Shown: positions 29,713 to 38,618 of the stretch, piece after piece
Layout of the letters: each line of letters opens with the position of its first letter
Position numbering within the stretch: the stretch's first letter is position 1
Assembly: GCA_025666215.1 (NCBI GenBank)
Contig: CP102593.1
Location: 310,001 to 374,000, forward strand
Direction: 5' to 3'
DNA: 64,000 nucleotides
Source of the DNA: Xanthomonas campestris pv. phormiicola
GTDB taxonomy: Bacteria; Pseudomonadota; Gammaproteobacteria; Xanthomonadales; Xanthomonadaceae
Notes under the pieces: generated by a model
Database searches by the model: none
What the model was told of the DNA's origin: nothing
The model's input: the letters and a program-made list of their open reading frames with translations, nothing else
Made by a program: the position numbers and the translations under genes

Positions 29713-30303
29713 TCAGCCGCGTGGCCACCAGGTCCTGCCCTGCGCCAGCTCAGATGCCGAGCGATCGCGGCATCGGCTGCCGATGCGCTCGGCACTGCAC
29801 GTACATCCTGCCGTGCCCCTGCTGCCGGTCCATGGGGGGGGCACGAACGCATACTGGCAGCTGCAGATGACACAGCCAAGCAACGGCGCTTCTGCGCGGT
29901 CGGCCGGGGTGGGCCGCATTGTCTTGATCAGTGCCAGGCGCACCAGGTTGTGCATGCCGCGGAAGATCTCGAACGGCGGAATCTTCGAGCTGCCGTAACC
30001 GCGCTCGCGGAAATGGATCGGCACTTCGGTCATGCGCGCCCCGCGCCGTGCCAGCTCGACCACGGTGGTCAGGAAGAACGAATAGCCCTCCACCGTCAGA
30101 TCGGCAAAGGCCAGGCGCTTGAGCATCTGCACCTTGAACGCGCGGAAGGACGTGGTGAACTCGTACAACTTGATGCCCAGCAACATGCGCGCGCCGAGAT
30201 TGGCCACCTGGCTCACGCGCAACCGATAGCCGGAATAATCGCAAGCACCGCCGCGCACATAGCAGAACGCCAGCACGTGCGCGGTGCCGAGCCTGACCTT
30301 GCG
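29713..30303 (-). pseudogene. Remnant of a DPM1/GtrB-type family 2 glycosyltransferase
   Basis: The frame preserves only the C-terminal half of a polyprenyl-phosphate glycosyltransferase: YVRGGACDYSGYRLRVSQVA, YEFTTSFRAFKVQML and EVPIHFRERGYGSSKI are diagnostic. The N-terminal ~120 residues, which hold the nucleotide-binding and DxD motifs, are missing: the frame is closed by TGA at 30304 and the M61 gene begins just beyond. The tail after ~29880 (CVICSCQYAFVPPPW...) runs through an eight-G tract (29833-29840) and looks out of frame or foreign. It cannot encode an active enzyme. Confidence 0.75.
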
Positions 30304-30308
30304 TCAGG

Positions 30309-30355
30309 CCATGGATGCACGGACATGCCACTGCGTGTCCGTGCATCGACCATGG
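30309..30355. repeat. Imperfect inverted repeat at the truncation junction
   Basis: CCATGGATGCACGGACA (30309-30325) pairs with TGTCCGTGCATCGACCATGG (30336-30355), with a three-base bulge. It may act as the M61 gene's transcription-end hairpin (minus strand) or mark the rearrangement that removed the front of the glycosyltransferase. Confidence 0.5.
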
Positions 30356-30383
30356 CTGCCGTCGTGTTCCGGCTACCGATGCT

Positions 30384-32321
30384 TCAGCGGCGTGCCGCGA
30401 TGATCTGGCTCAAGCTGTCCGGCGTGCCGTCCACCCGCACCAGATGCGGATACTGCAGGCCATCGTGGTAGTTCACGTCCACGCTGCGCACGCCGCCCTG
30501 GAACTTCAGCGTCAGCACGATCGGCGCGGTGCCGCCCTTGGCGTCGGCGATGGCCTGCTTGAGCGTCTCGCGCGTGTAGTCCTGGCCATTGACCGCCAGC
30601 AGCGTGGCGCCGCTGCTGACCCCTGCCTTGAACGCGGGCCCGTCCCACACCACGTCGTTGATGCTGGCATCGTCGTTCATCACCAGGCCCAGCGACCAGG
30701 CGAAGTTGTAGCGGTGGCGCGCCGACTGGTGGCGGCTGTCGTACTGCTTCTCGAACGCGCTCGGCTGGTCGCTATAGACCAGCTTCCAGCCGCTGGCCTG
30801 CAGCCCTTCCAGCAGCGGCGGGTTCACCGCATCCACGCGGGGTGCGAGGTAGCCGGCCCAGTCGAACGCGGCCACGCCATCGAGTGCGGCGACCACGTCG
30901 TCGAAGGTGTAGGTTTTGACCGTGTGGCTGCCATCGTCCACGCCGAAGAAGGCCTTGGCGAAATCGTCCAGCGACTTGCGGCCGTGGCTGAGCGCACGCA
31001 GCTTGGCATCCACCGCCAGCCACAGCATCTGCCCGCCGCTGTAGTAGTCCTCGCTCATCTGCCAGCTGCGGTAGGGCAGCGGCGCGCGATGCGCGGCGGT
31101 GGGGTCGTTGGTGGTGTCCTCCAGCGAGCGCCACTGGAAACCCTCGCGGTTGCGGTCGTAGTTGGCCGCGGTCATCGCCAGCGCATCGCGGAACTGTTCC
31201 GGCGTCCACATCCCGGCGCGCGCGGTGAGCACATAGCCCCAGTACTGGGTCTGCCCTTCGTAGACCCACAGCAGCGAATCGCCCATCGGCACGTTGAAGG
31301 TGGGCGTCCACAGATCGGCCGGACGGCGGAACTTGCCGTTCCAGGAGTGCGTGTACTCGTGCGCCAGCAGATCGCGGTCGGGTGCGTTGTCGGCCCAGGC
31401 GCTGAAGTAGTCCGCCTCCAGCCCGTTCTCGCTGGACTGGTGGTGTTCCAGGCCGTTGCCGCCCAGCACATCGGACAGCGAGAACAGGAAATCGTAGTGG
31501 TCGTAGTGGTGCGAGCCGAACAGCTTCAGTGCCTGCACCGCGAGGTTGCGATGCGCCTGCAGCTGCGCGGGCGTGATCTCCAGGAACGTCGGCGTATCGG
31601 CAACGACATCCAGGTGCACCGGCGCGCTGCCCGGCGGGGTGAGATCCACGCGCTTGAAATGGCGTCCGGCGTAGATCGGCGAATCGACCAGCGTCTCGAA
31701 ATCGACCGGCTTGAAGGTGGTGCTGGCGCCGGACTGCGTGGCGGTCTGCAGCGCCGTGCCGAACTGCCACCCGGTCGGCAGGGTCACGCTGGGGACAACG
31801 GTGATGCCATGCGAGTAGTGCCCGGCCGGATACAGCGCCAGCTTGTTCCACTCCAGCTGCAGCATCTTGTCGGTCATCTCGAAGCCATCGTCGCGCGGCG
31901 ACAGGTACTGGAAGCGGGCCTCGATCGCGGACACACCCGGCGGCACGTCCACGTGAAAGGTATAGACATCGAAGGTGTCGCGGCGCCACGCCAGCGGCGC
32001 GCCGTTGGCGGTGAGCGTCAGCCCGGCCAGCATCGCCACCGGCCCGCTCGGCGAATGGTCGCCGGGGATCCACTGCGGATACTGCAGCGTCAGCCGCCCG
32101 GGCGCGACGGGAATGGACTCGCGCACCCGGTAGATGCCCTGGCGCACGTCGCCGGCATCCACCTGCAGCGCGATGCTGCCCGGATACGGCGTGTCCTGCG
32201 GTGGCGGCACATCGGGCGTGCGCACGGTCTGCGCACCTGCCGCGCCGGCCAGCGCCAGGGAAAGGCCCAGGGCCAGCGCCAGGCGCGCGCGGCGGGGGAG
32301 GGAAAGGATAGCGGCGGGCAT
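30384..32321 (-). CDS. M61 family peptidase (glycyl aminopeptidase-like) with PDZ domain
   Basis: A 645-residue exported zinc aminopeptidase of family M61. A signal peptide (ALALGLSLALAGAAGAQT) precedes a beta-sandwich domain. The catalytic domain has HEYTHSW at H321-E322-H325 and the third-ligand region WVYEGQTQYWG. A PDZ domain occupies the last ~110 residues (GLVMNDDASINDVVWDGPAF, AGVSSGATLLAVNG). M61 enzymes prefer N-terminal Gly/Ala and act in the periplasm. The length is typical. It is monocistronic. Confidence 0.92.
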   Translation of the reverse strand: MPAAILSLPRRARLALALGLSLALAGAAGAQTVRTPDVPPPQDTPYPGSIALQVDAGDVRQGIYRVRESIPVAPGRLTLQYPQWIPGDHSPSGPVAMLAGLTLTANGAPLAWRRDTFDVYTFHVDVPPGVSAIEARFQYLSPRDDGFEMTDKMLQLEWNKLALYPAGHYSHGITVVPSVTLPTGWQFGTALQTATQSGASTTFKPVDFETLVDSPIYAGRHFKRVDLTPPGSAPVHLDVVADTPTFLEITPAQLQAHRNLAVQALKLFGSHHYDHYDFLFSLSDVLGGNGLEHHQSSENGLEADYFSAWADNAPDRDLLAHEYTHSWNGKFRRPADLWTPTFNVPMGDSLLWVYEGQTQYWGYVLTARAGMWTPEQFRDALAMTAANYDRNREGFQWRSLEDTTNDPTAAHRAPLPYRSWQMSEDYYSGGQMLWLAVDAKLRALSHGRKSLDDFAKAFFGVDDGSHTVKTYTFDDVVAALDGVAAFDWAGYLAPRVDAVNPPLLEGLQASGWKLVYSDQPSAFEKQYDSRHQSARHRYNFAWSLGLVMNDDASINDVVWDGPAFKAGVSSGATLLAVNGQDYTRETLKQAIADAKGGTAPIVLTLKFQGGVRSVDVNYHDGLQYPHLVRVDGTPDSLSQIIAARR

Positions 32322-32471
32322 GGCGGGGCTCCGGGATCTGGATCGGGTTGAGTCAAGCGCGCGACATTAGCACCCCAGGGGACGGCCCAGTGCGGCAGAT
32401 GGATCGGCCCGTGGCGGCGGCGCGCGATCGTGGCCGGTGCCTAGCGCGGTCGCTTCGCCACGCTCCATTTC

Positions 32472-32822
32472 CTAGCTGAAGGTGGATTCGATGCGCTTGC
32501 TTCCGATCGACAGTGTCGACGTATTGGCATGCACCACCAGCGTGAAGGGAGGCACGCACTGGTCGCGGCCGCTGTAGATGAGCAGCAGCTCTTTGCGCTT
32601 GGTGTCGAAGGTCTTTACCTGGAAGCTTTGGCGCAATACGACGCCCTTGGTGTCGCCCGGTTCGTAGAAATGGATACTGGCGATCAACGGACGATCGGTG
32701 TGGCCGATCTCGAACGTCATGCTGTAGCCGCCGCCTTCGAACGCAAGCGTCGACGTGGCATGGGTCGGCGTGCTGAACGACATCGCGAGGAGAGTGGCCA
32801 GGCAGAAAAGGCGAAGTTTCAC
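32472..32822 (-). CDS. Hypothetical exported protein
   Basis: A 116-residue protein with a signal peptide (MKLRLFCLATLLAMSFSTPTHA, read from GTG 32822; the first 20 residues shown exceed nothing beyond the signal). The mature ~94 residues look like a compact beta-rich domain (GGGYSMTFEIGHTDRPLIAS; SGRDQCVPPFTLVVHANTST) with one cysteine. No family is recognised. The start is uncertain: an in-frame TTG at 32834 would add four residues. GC content is lower than in neighbouring genes, hinting at recent acquisition. Confidence 0.55.
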   Translation of the reverse strand: MKLRLFCLATLLAMSFSTPTHATSTLAFEGGGYSMTFEIGHTDRPLIASIHFYEPGDTKGVVLRQSFQVKTFDTKRKELLLIYSGRDQCVPPFTLVVHANTSTLSIGSKRIESTFS

Positions 32823-32955
32823 GCGATCACCCAATGACGATCAGGTCGCCGGTCTGCGGCAGTGCAGAACGTATTGCCCATGCGGCGAGGACATCACAAC
32901 GCAGGTGCCGCGGTCGATGCGATCATGCGCCTTCCACACCGCCTGGGAGGGCAGA

Positions 32956-33617
32956 ATGCGTAGCGAGAAAGACAAGATGCTGGCCGGCGAGCCGTATCGC
33001 CCTGGCGATGCCCAGTTGCAGGCCGAGCAGGCCGTGGCCAAGGCATGGATGGTGCGCTACGACGCGGCGCTGGCCGACCCCCCGGCGACGTGGCGTGCGT
33101 TGCTGGCCGAGCAGTTGGGTGCGGTCGGGCGCGGGGCGGTGGTGCGGCCGCCGTTGCATTGCGACTACGGCGACAACATCCATCTGGGCGAGGACGTGTT
33201 CCTCAACCGCAACTGCGTGATCCTGGACGTGTGCAAGGTCGGCATCGGCGACGGCACGCAGATCGGGCCGGCGGTGCAGCTGTATGCGGCCGACCATCCG
33301 CGCGATGCGGCGCAGCGTGCGGCCGGGCTGGAATTCGGCGGCCGCTGACGATCGGCCGCCATGTGTGGATCGGCGGCGGGGCGATCGTGCTGCCCGGGGT
33401 GACGATCGGCGACGATGCGGTGATCGGCGCCGGCAGCGTGGTCACCCGCGAGGTGCCTGCCGGTGCGCGCGTGGCCGGCAATCCCGCGCGCGCTGGCGCC
33501 GCCACCGTCGGGCAATTGATCCGGGTCAAGGCGCGGCGTCCACGCCGGGTGTCCAATGCTGCCCATGCCGCTGCGAGCGGCGTTACCGGAGCACGCATAT
33601 GTACCAGCGCATTCTGA
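32956..33617 (+). pseudogene. maa: Maltose/galactoside O-acetyltransferase, frameshifted
   Basis: Two overlapping frames together make a hexapeptide-repeat acetyltransferase. The first (32956-33348) has the Mac domain [20 protein letters not shown], then [19 protein letters not shown] and [20 protein letters not shown] before a stop. The second frame continues with [20 protein letters not shown] and [20 protein letters not shown]. The break lies at 33337-33348, where GGCGGCCGCTGACG appears to lack one base relative to the expected EFGRPLTIG. The acyl-CoA-dependent enzyme would be inactive unless this is a sequencing error. The tail overlaps the next start. Confidence 0.82.
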
Positions 33618-34045
33618 TCGCGATCGATGGGTCCGAGTTGTCCGCCAAGGGGCTGCAGCAGGGCCTGGCGCTGGCCGCCCGGCTCGGTGCGGACGTGGAT
33701 GTGGTCACCGTGTCCGAGCCCTGGGCGATGGGCATGTACGACGCGATGGGGTGGAGCGTGGGCTACGAGGCCACGCCCGAATACCGGCAGGATCGGGAGG
33801 AGGGGGCGCAGAAGATCCTGGCGCCGGCGCTCGCCGCCGCCGAGGCCACCGGCGTGATCGCGCATGGCTGCCACGTGCTCGACCGCTATGCGGCCGAGGG
33901 CATCATCGACATCGCCACGGCGCACCGCTGCGATCTGATCGTGATGACCTCGCACGGCCGCCGTGGCATGAGCCGGGTGCTGCTCGGCAGCCAGACCGCC
34001 GAGGTGCTGGCGCGCAGCCAGGTGCCGGTGCTGGTGATTCGCTGA
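33599..34045 (+). CDS. Universal stress protein (UspA family)
   Basis: A 148-residue single Usp domain. [20 protein letters not shown] at the start and the nucleotide-loop region [20 protein letters not shown] near residue 120 match ATP-binding Usp proteins closely. It is a cytoplasmic stress-response protein without assigned target. A GGAG at 33588-33591 precedes ATG 33599. It overlaps the end of the broken acetyltransferase. Confidence 0.92.
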   Translation: MYQRILIAIDGSELSAKGLQQGLALAARLGADVDVVTVSEPWAMGMYDAMGWSVGYEATPEYRQDREEGAQKILAPALAAAEATGVIAHGCHVLDRYAAEGIIDIATAHRCDLIVMTSHGRRGMSRVLLGSQTAEVLARSQVPVLVIR

Positions 34046-34205
34046 GGGCAAGGGTTCTTCGGGAAGGGGAAGCGGCCGGCGCCAGCGCATCGCCGCACGA
34101 CGGGGCGCGCCGACGGCGGAGGCCATCAGGATCGCGTCTTCGTTCGTCGCGGTTGAAACCCCCTCCTACAGGGAGCCTGGCGTGCTGGCTGGGTGCGCTG
34201 CAGGA

Positions 34206-34388
34206 GGGGCTTTAGCCCCATGCCTTTCAACGTTGTTGGCCGGACCCGATAAAAATCAATTGGTTACAACTGCGACGCGCGAGCGCAATTCGCTACACGC
34301 TGTTGCCTCTTGCAACACGATCAGCGGGAAATCAGCCGGTTGCAAAAGCGGGCCAGCAAAGACGTTGAAAGGCATGGGCTTCAGCCCC
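34206..34388. repeat. 183-bp element with long imperfect inverted ends (REP pair)
   Basis: The left arm 34206-34241 (GGGGCTTTAGCCCCATGCC then TTTCAACGTTGTTGGCC) pairs with 34351-34388 (GGCCAGCAAAGACGTTGAAA then GGCATGGGCTTCAGCCCC). About 30 of 36 positions match, including an uninterrupted 14-bp ATGCCTTTCAACGT. The 109-bp core is AT-richer and non-coding. It resembles a BIME/MITE built on two REPs. The rest of the 34046-34516 gap shows another REP fragment near 34160 and no gene. Confidence 0.65.
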
Positions 34389-34516
34389 GACCGCGCGGAG
34401 CATCCGCCTGTCCACCAGGCCTGCGTTCGCGGCCGATGGCCCAAGGGCCACCCAACGCCGCCCGCCAAAGGCGGTGTTCGGGACTGGATCGCGAATCCCC
34501 AGCCCCAATCCCCGCG

Positions 34517-34804
34517 TCACCAGCTATACAACTTCCAGTACACCGGCGACACGTTGTCCTTGTTGCCGTCCATGTGCCCGTCGCCGTTCTGGTCGTACAG
34601 GTAGTAGGCCGGAGCGTTGGCCGGAGTCACCTTGACCGCGCGCAGCTGGCCGGAGACCCGGTATTCGTCCACGCTGTCGCCGTTGTCCATCGTGCGGTGG
34701 GTCACGTCCGCGCCGCGGACGTCCACCGGTGGGCCGTCGGGGCCGATCCCGGTCGAGGCGCAGCCCGCCAGCAGCAACAGCGGAACCAGCATCAGGGCTT
34801 TCAT
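34517..34804 (-). CDS. DUF2782 family lipoprotein
   Basis: A 95-residue lipoprotein: signal MKALMLVPLLLLAGC with lipidated Cys15. A short mature domain reads THRTMDNGDSVDEYRVSGQL, KVTPANAPAYYLYDQNGDGH and ends SPVYWKLYSW. This matches the DUF2782 family, usually found next to polA in gammaproteobacteria, as here. Function is unknown. ATG 34804 is preferred over the extra five residues to 34819 because the lipoprotein signal begins there. Confidence 0.82.
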   Translation of the reverse strand: MKALMLVPLLLLAGCASTGIGPDGPPVDVRGADVTHRTMDNGDSVDEYRVSGQLRAVKVTPANAPAYYLYDQNGDGHMDGNKDNVSPVYWKLYSW

Positions 34805-34931
34805 CGCAGCATTCTCCACAGCCGAAGTCGTCGCCGCCGATTATGCGCCGCGCGGCCGCATTCGGTGCGCCAAGGGCGCAGCCGCGTGCTCCCAATTCCG
34901 CCAGACGCTTCGCGCCGGACCCTCACCCCAA

Positions 34932-35032
34932 CCCCTCTCCCGAGGGGAGAGGGGCTAGGCTGTTCCTTCTCCCACCGGGACCATGGCCCCCTTTTCGGGG
35001 GAAGGTGCCCCGCAGGGGCGGATGAGGGTCCG
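34932..35032 (+). repeat. Hairpin/GATGAGGGT intergenic repeat
   Basis: CCCCTCTCCC-GAG-GGGAGAGGGG (34932-34954) is a perfect 10-bp-stem hairpin. It is followed by CCTTCTCCCACCGGGA, a CCCC-TTTT-GGGG stem, and GCGGATGAGGGTCCGG near 35019. This is a second copy of the module seen at 12425. It fills most of the 347-bp gap before polA; no gene is seen in it. Confidence 0.65.
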
Positions 35033-35139
35033 GGCGAAGCCTCGTACACCCAAACTCCACTACTCGCTTCGCGCGCACCCTCCCCCCAACCCTCTCCGGG
35101 CGGAAGAGGCGCCAAGGCGGTCCCAAGCCGCGCCCGGCG

Positions 35140-35145
35140 TAGAAT
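35140..35145 (+). promoter_or_regulatory. -10 element of polA, leaderless-type
   Basis: TAGAAT ends six bases before the polA ATG (35152). The intervening TGCCCG is not a ribosome binding site. Confidence 0.45.
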
Positions 35146-35151
35146 TGCCCG

Positions 35152-37920
35152 ATGAGCCGATTAGTCCTGATCGACGGGTCCAGTTACCTGTATCGCGCGT
35201 TCCACGCGCTTCCCCCGCTGACCAACCCCGCCGGCGAGCCCACCGGCGCGCTGTTCGGCGTGGTCAACATGCTGCGCGCCACGCTGAAGGAGCGCCCCGA
35301 GTACGTCGCCTTCGTGGTCGATGCGCCGGGCAAGACCTTCCGCGACGACCTGTACGCGCAGTACAAGGCCAACCGCCCGCCGATGCCCGACGAGCTGCGT
35401 GCGCAGGTCGAGCCGATGTGCCAGATCGTGCATGCGCTGGGCATCACCATCCTGCGCGAGGGCGGCGTGGAGGCCGACGACGTGATCGGCACCCTGGCCC
35501 TGCAGGGCGCCGGCGACGGCCTGGAGGTGACCATCTCCACCGGCGACAAGGACTTCGCCCAGCTGGTGCGCCCCGGCGTGCAGCTGGTCAACACCATGAG
35601 CGGCAGCCGCATGGACTCCGACGCGGCGGTGATGGAGAAGTTCGGCGTGTGGCCGAGTCAGATCGTCGACCTGCTGGCGCTGATGGGCGACGCCATCGAC
35701 AACGTGCCGGGCGTGGACAAGTGCGGCCCCAAGACCGCGGCCAAGTGGCTGGCCGAATACGGCTCGCTGGACGGGGTGATGGCCAACGCCGACGCGATCA
35801 AGGGCAAGATCGGCGAGAACCTGCGCGCGGCGCTGGCGCGGCTGCCGCTGAACCGCGAACTGGTCACGATCAAGACCGACGTGGCCCTGCCCGGCGGCCC
35901 GCGCACGCTGGGCCTGCGCGAGCAGGACCCGGAGCAGCTGCGCGGCCTGTACCAGCGCTATGGCTTCACCCAGGCGCTGCGCGACCTGGACGGCGGCGTG
36001 GCCGCCCCGGCCGGCGCCGCCGAGGTCGCGCCCAGCCTGCGCGGTACCGCCGCCGGCTATGCCCGCGCCGCTGCGCCCATCGATGAAACGCTGGACCCGG
36101 CGCTGGCCGCCAAGGGCGAATACGCCGCGATCATGACCCCGGAGCAGTTCGAGGACCTGCTGGCGCGCCTGCGCGCGGCCGACGGCTTCGCCTTCGATAC
36201 CGAGACCGATGCGCTGGACGCGATGCGTGCCAACCTGGTCGGGCTCAGCTTCGCGATCGAACCGGGCCGCGCCGACTACCTGCCGCTGGGCCACGACTAC
36301 CCCGGCGCGCCGGTGCAACTGGACCGGACCCTGGCGCTGGCGGCGCTGAAACCGCTGCTGGAAGACCCGGCCAAGGCCAAGGTCGGCCAGCACGGCAAGT
36401 ACGACCTGCACGTGCTGCGCCGGCACGGCGTGGACGTGCGCGGCTACGCCGACGACACCATGCTGGAGAGCTTCGTGCTCAATTCCACCGCCAGCCGCCA
36501 CGACATGGACTCGCTGGCGCGGCGCTACCTGGGCTACGCCACGGTCAAGTACGAGGACGTGGCCGGCAAGGGCGCCAAGCAGATCGCGTTCTCGCAGGTG
36601 GCCATCGACGACGCCACCGGCTATGCCGCCGAGGACGCCGACATCACCCTGCGCCTGCACCGCGCGCTGTCCGCGCAGCTGGACGCCGAACCGGCGCTGG
36701 CCAAGGTCTACCGCGAGATCGAGATGCCGCTGGTGCCGGTGCTGGCGCGGATCGAGGCCAACGGCGTCAGTGTGGACATGGCCGAACTGCGCAGGCAGAG
36801 CCAGGACCTGAGCCAGCGCATGCTCGCCGCGCAGCAGAAGGCCACCGCGCTGGCCGGGCGCACCTTCAACCTGGACTCGCCCAAGCAGCTGCAGGCGGTG
36901 CTGTTCGACGAGCTGAAGCTGCCGGCGCTGCTGAAGACCCCCAAGGGCCAGCCCAGCACCAACGAGGAGGCGCTGGAGGCGATCGCCGACCAGCACGAGC
37001 TGCCGCGGGTGATCCTGGAGTACCGCGGCCTGGCCAAGCTGCGCAGCACCTATACCGACAAGCTGCCGGAGATGATCAATCCCGACACCGGCCGCGTGCA
37101 CACCAGCTACCACCAGGCCGGCGCCGCCACCGGACGCCTGTCCTCGGCCGATCCGAACCTGCAGAACATCCCGATCCGCACCGACGACGGCCGCCGCATC
37201 CGCCGCGCCTTCGTCGCCCCGCCCGGGCGCAAGCTGATCGCCTGCGACTACTCGCAGATCGAGCTGCGGATCATGGCCCACCTGTCCGAGGACCCGGGCC
37301 TGCTGCGCGCCTTCGGCGCCGGCGTGGACGTGCACCGCGCCACTGCCGCCGAGGTGTTCGGGCGCAAGCTGGAGGACGTCACCAACAACGAGCGCCGCGC
37401 CGCCAAGGCGATCAACTTCGGCCTGATGTACGGCATGAGCGCGTTCGGCCTGGCCCGCAACCTGGGCATCGGCCGCGGCGAGGCGCAGGACTACGTGGCG
37501 CTGTACTTCAGCCGCTACCCCGGGGTGCGCGACTTCATGGAGCGCATGCGCGAGCAGGCGCGCACCCAGGGCTACGTGGAGACCCTGTTCGGCCGCCGCC
37601 TGTACCTGAACGACATCAACGCCAAGCAGCAGGGCCTGCGCGCCGGCGCCGAGCGCGCGGCGATCAACGCGCCGATGCAGGGCACCGCGGCGGACATCAT
37701 CAAGCGCGCCATGGTCACTGTGGACGCCTGGCTGGAGCCGCACCGCGCGCGCGCGCTGATGATCCTGCAGGTGCACGACGAACTGGTGTTCGAGGCCGAT
37801 GCCGACTTCGTCGACACGCTGCTGCCCGAAGTGACCCGGCTGATGGCCGGCGCCGCCGCGCTGAAGGTGCCGCTGGTGGTGGACAGCGGCGTCGGCGACA
37901 ACTGGGACGAGGCGCACTAG
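35152..37920 (+). CDS. polA: DNA polymerase I
   Basis: A 922-residue family A polymerase for repair and Okazaki-fragment processing. The 5'-3' exonuclease domain is residues ~1-290 (LIDGSSYLYRAFHALPPL; GVEADDVIGTLA). The 3'-5' exonuclease domain is ~315-515, and its DxE motif FDTETD (~348) is intact, so proofreading is expected. The polymerase domain has motif A DYSQIELRIMAHLSED (~700) and motif C QVHDELVFEAD (~873). Length and order are standard. Confidence 0.98.
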   Translation: MSRLVLIDGSSYLYRAFHALPPLTNPAGEPTGALFGVVNMLRATLKERPEYVAFVVDAPGKTFRDDLYAQYKANRPPMPDELRAQVEPMCQIVHALGITILREGGVEADDVIGTLALQGAGDGLEVTISTGDKDFAQLVRPGVQLVNTMSGSRMDSDAAVMEKFGVWPSQIVDLLALMGDAIDNVPGVDKCGPKTAAKWLAEYGSLDGVMANADAIKGKIGENLRAALARLPLNRELVTIKTDVALPGGPRTLGLREQDPEQLRGLYQRYGFTQALRDLDGGVAAPAGAAEVAPSLRGTAAGYARAAAPIDETLDPALAAKGEYAAIMTPEQFEDLLARLRAADGFAFDTETDALDAMRANLVGLSFAIEPGRADYLPLGHDYPGAPVQLDRTLALAALKPLLEDPAKAKVGQHGKYDLHVLRRHGVDVRGYADDTMLESFVLNSTASRHDMDSLARRYLGYATVKYEDVAGKGAKQIAFSQVAIDDATGYAAEDADITLRLHRALSAQLDAEPALAKVYREIEMPLVPVLARIEANGVSVDMAELRRQSQDLSQRMLAAQQKATALAGRTFNLDSPKQLQAVLFDELKLPALLKTPKGQPSTNEEALEAIADQHELPRVILEYRGLAKLRSTYTDKLPEMINPDTGRVHTSYHQAGAATGRLSSADPNLQNIPIRTDDGRRIRRAFVAPPGRKLIACDYSQIELRIMAHLSEDPGLLRAFGAGVDVHRATAAEVFGRKLEDVTNNERRAAKAINFGLMYGMSAFGLARNLGIGRGEAQDYVALYFSRYPGVRDFMERMREQARTQGYVETLFGRRLYLNDINAKQQGLRAGAERAAINAPMQGTAADIIKRAMVTVDAWLEPHRARALMILQVHDELVFEADADFVDTLLPEVTRLMAGAAALKVPLVVDSGVGDNWDEAH

Positions 37921-38411
37921 CCTTTTCTCGGGACTCGGGACTCGGGACTCGGGACTTGCCGGTGCCGCTGCGGCGAAGACGGCGCCGGCGCTGCGCCCGG
38001 CCCGGGTTGGTCACCTGGCAGCGAGCGCACCCAACGCCGCGGTCGCGATGCAGCAGTGCGACTGAACGCCTTCATTCGGCCGCGTAAGCGTCTGCGGAGC
38101 GATGCGGACGGCGGAGGGATGCGCGGCGTCCGTGCCCGATGCGTTCGGCGTCATCGCCAGCATGCGCCGCCGGATCGCGTCGCTGCTGGAACATCGGCGC
38201 GGCAAATGACGAACAGCGCACGGTTTCAGGCTCCACTCCGCAGCGCAAACGATCGTCCGCCGTGTTCTTGCGCACGGATCCCTCCTATAAAAAGCGGTTG
38301 TTTCTGACACCCTGCGCTGCACTGGATTTCGTGAATGAATCGGCCCTAAATTCGATGAATTTTTAACTGAAATCTTCACGAACTAGCAAGGTGCAAAATG
38401 TTTTTATATCC
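37921..38411. other. Gap after polA with a heptamer tandem repeat
   Basis: No gene is supported. Four tandem copies of CGGGACT lie at 37929-37956, directly after the polA stop. The final ~100 bp (38310-38411) turn AT-rich and form the promoter region of the downstream small RNA, with TATATC at 38405-38410 as a possible -10. Confidence 0.6.
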
Positions 38412-38538
38412 CTCGACAGGCGCAATACCTGTCGCGGATCTCCTCCCATCCCCTGGAGCAGATCCAGGAACGGCGACTCCTCCCCAAGTCTCCGTTCCCT
38501 GGCCCCGCCGACCTCCCCCTGGTCCGCGGGGCTTTTTT
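38412..38538 (+). ncRNA. sX13: sX13-like small regulatory RNA
   Basis: A ~125-nt RNA with three stem-loops exposing C-rich loops, the design of Xanthomonas sX13, which pairs with G-rich sites near ribosome binding sites. After a short CGACAGG/CCTGTCG hairpin (38414-38434), stem 1 (GGATCTCC/GGAGCAGATCC, 38436-38465) has the loop TCCCATCCCCT. Stem 2 (GGAACGG-c-GACT/AGTC-t-CCGTTCC, 38467-38498) has loop CCTCCCCA. Stem 3 (GCCCCGC..GACC/GGTC..GCGGGGC, 38502-38532) has loop TCCCCCT and is followed by six T, forming the terminator. It lies downstream of polA, as recalled for sX13 and as for Spot 42 in enterics. The ends are approximate. Confidence 0.8.
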
Positions 38539-38618
38539 ATTGCCTGCGAAAAAATCCAGCTCAGCGCCATCGCCGCCGGCGTCCGTCGCGGCGCCACCAC
38601 CAACCTGCGAGCCGTGCG

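Noticed and set aside
30315..32351. 678-codon open frame on the plus strand
   Set aside because: Antisense shadow of the M61 peptidase; no signal peptide, motif or ribosome binding site.
35161..37917. 918-codon open frame on the minus strand
   Set aside because: Exact antisense shadow of polA, with only His/Gln/Val-rich non-conserved sequence.
38056..38307. 83-codon ORF between polA and the small RNA
   Set aside because: No ribosome binding site, no family resemblance; composition is that of random GC-rich sequence.
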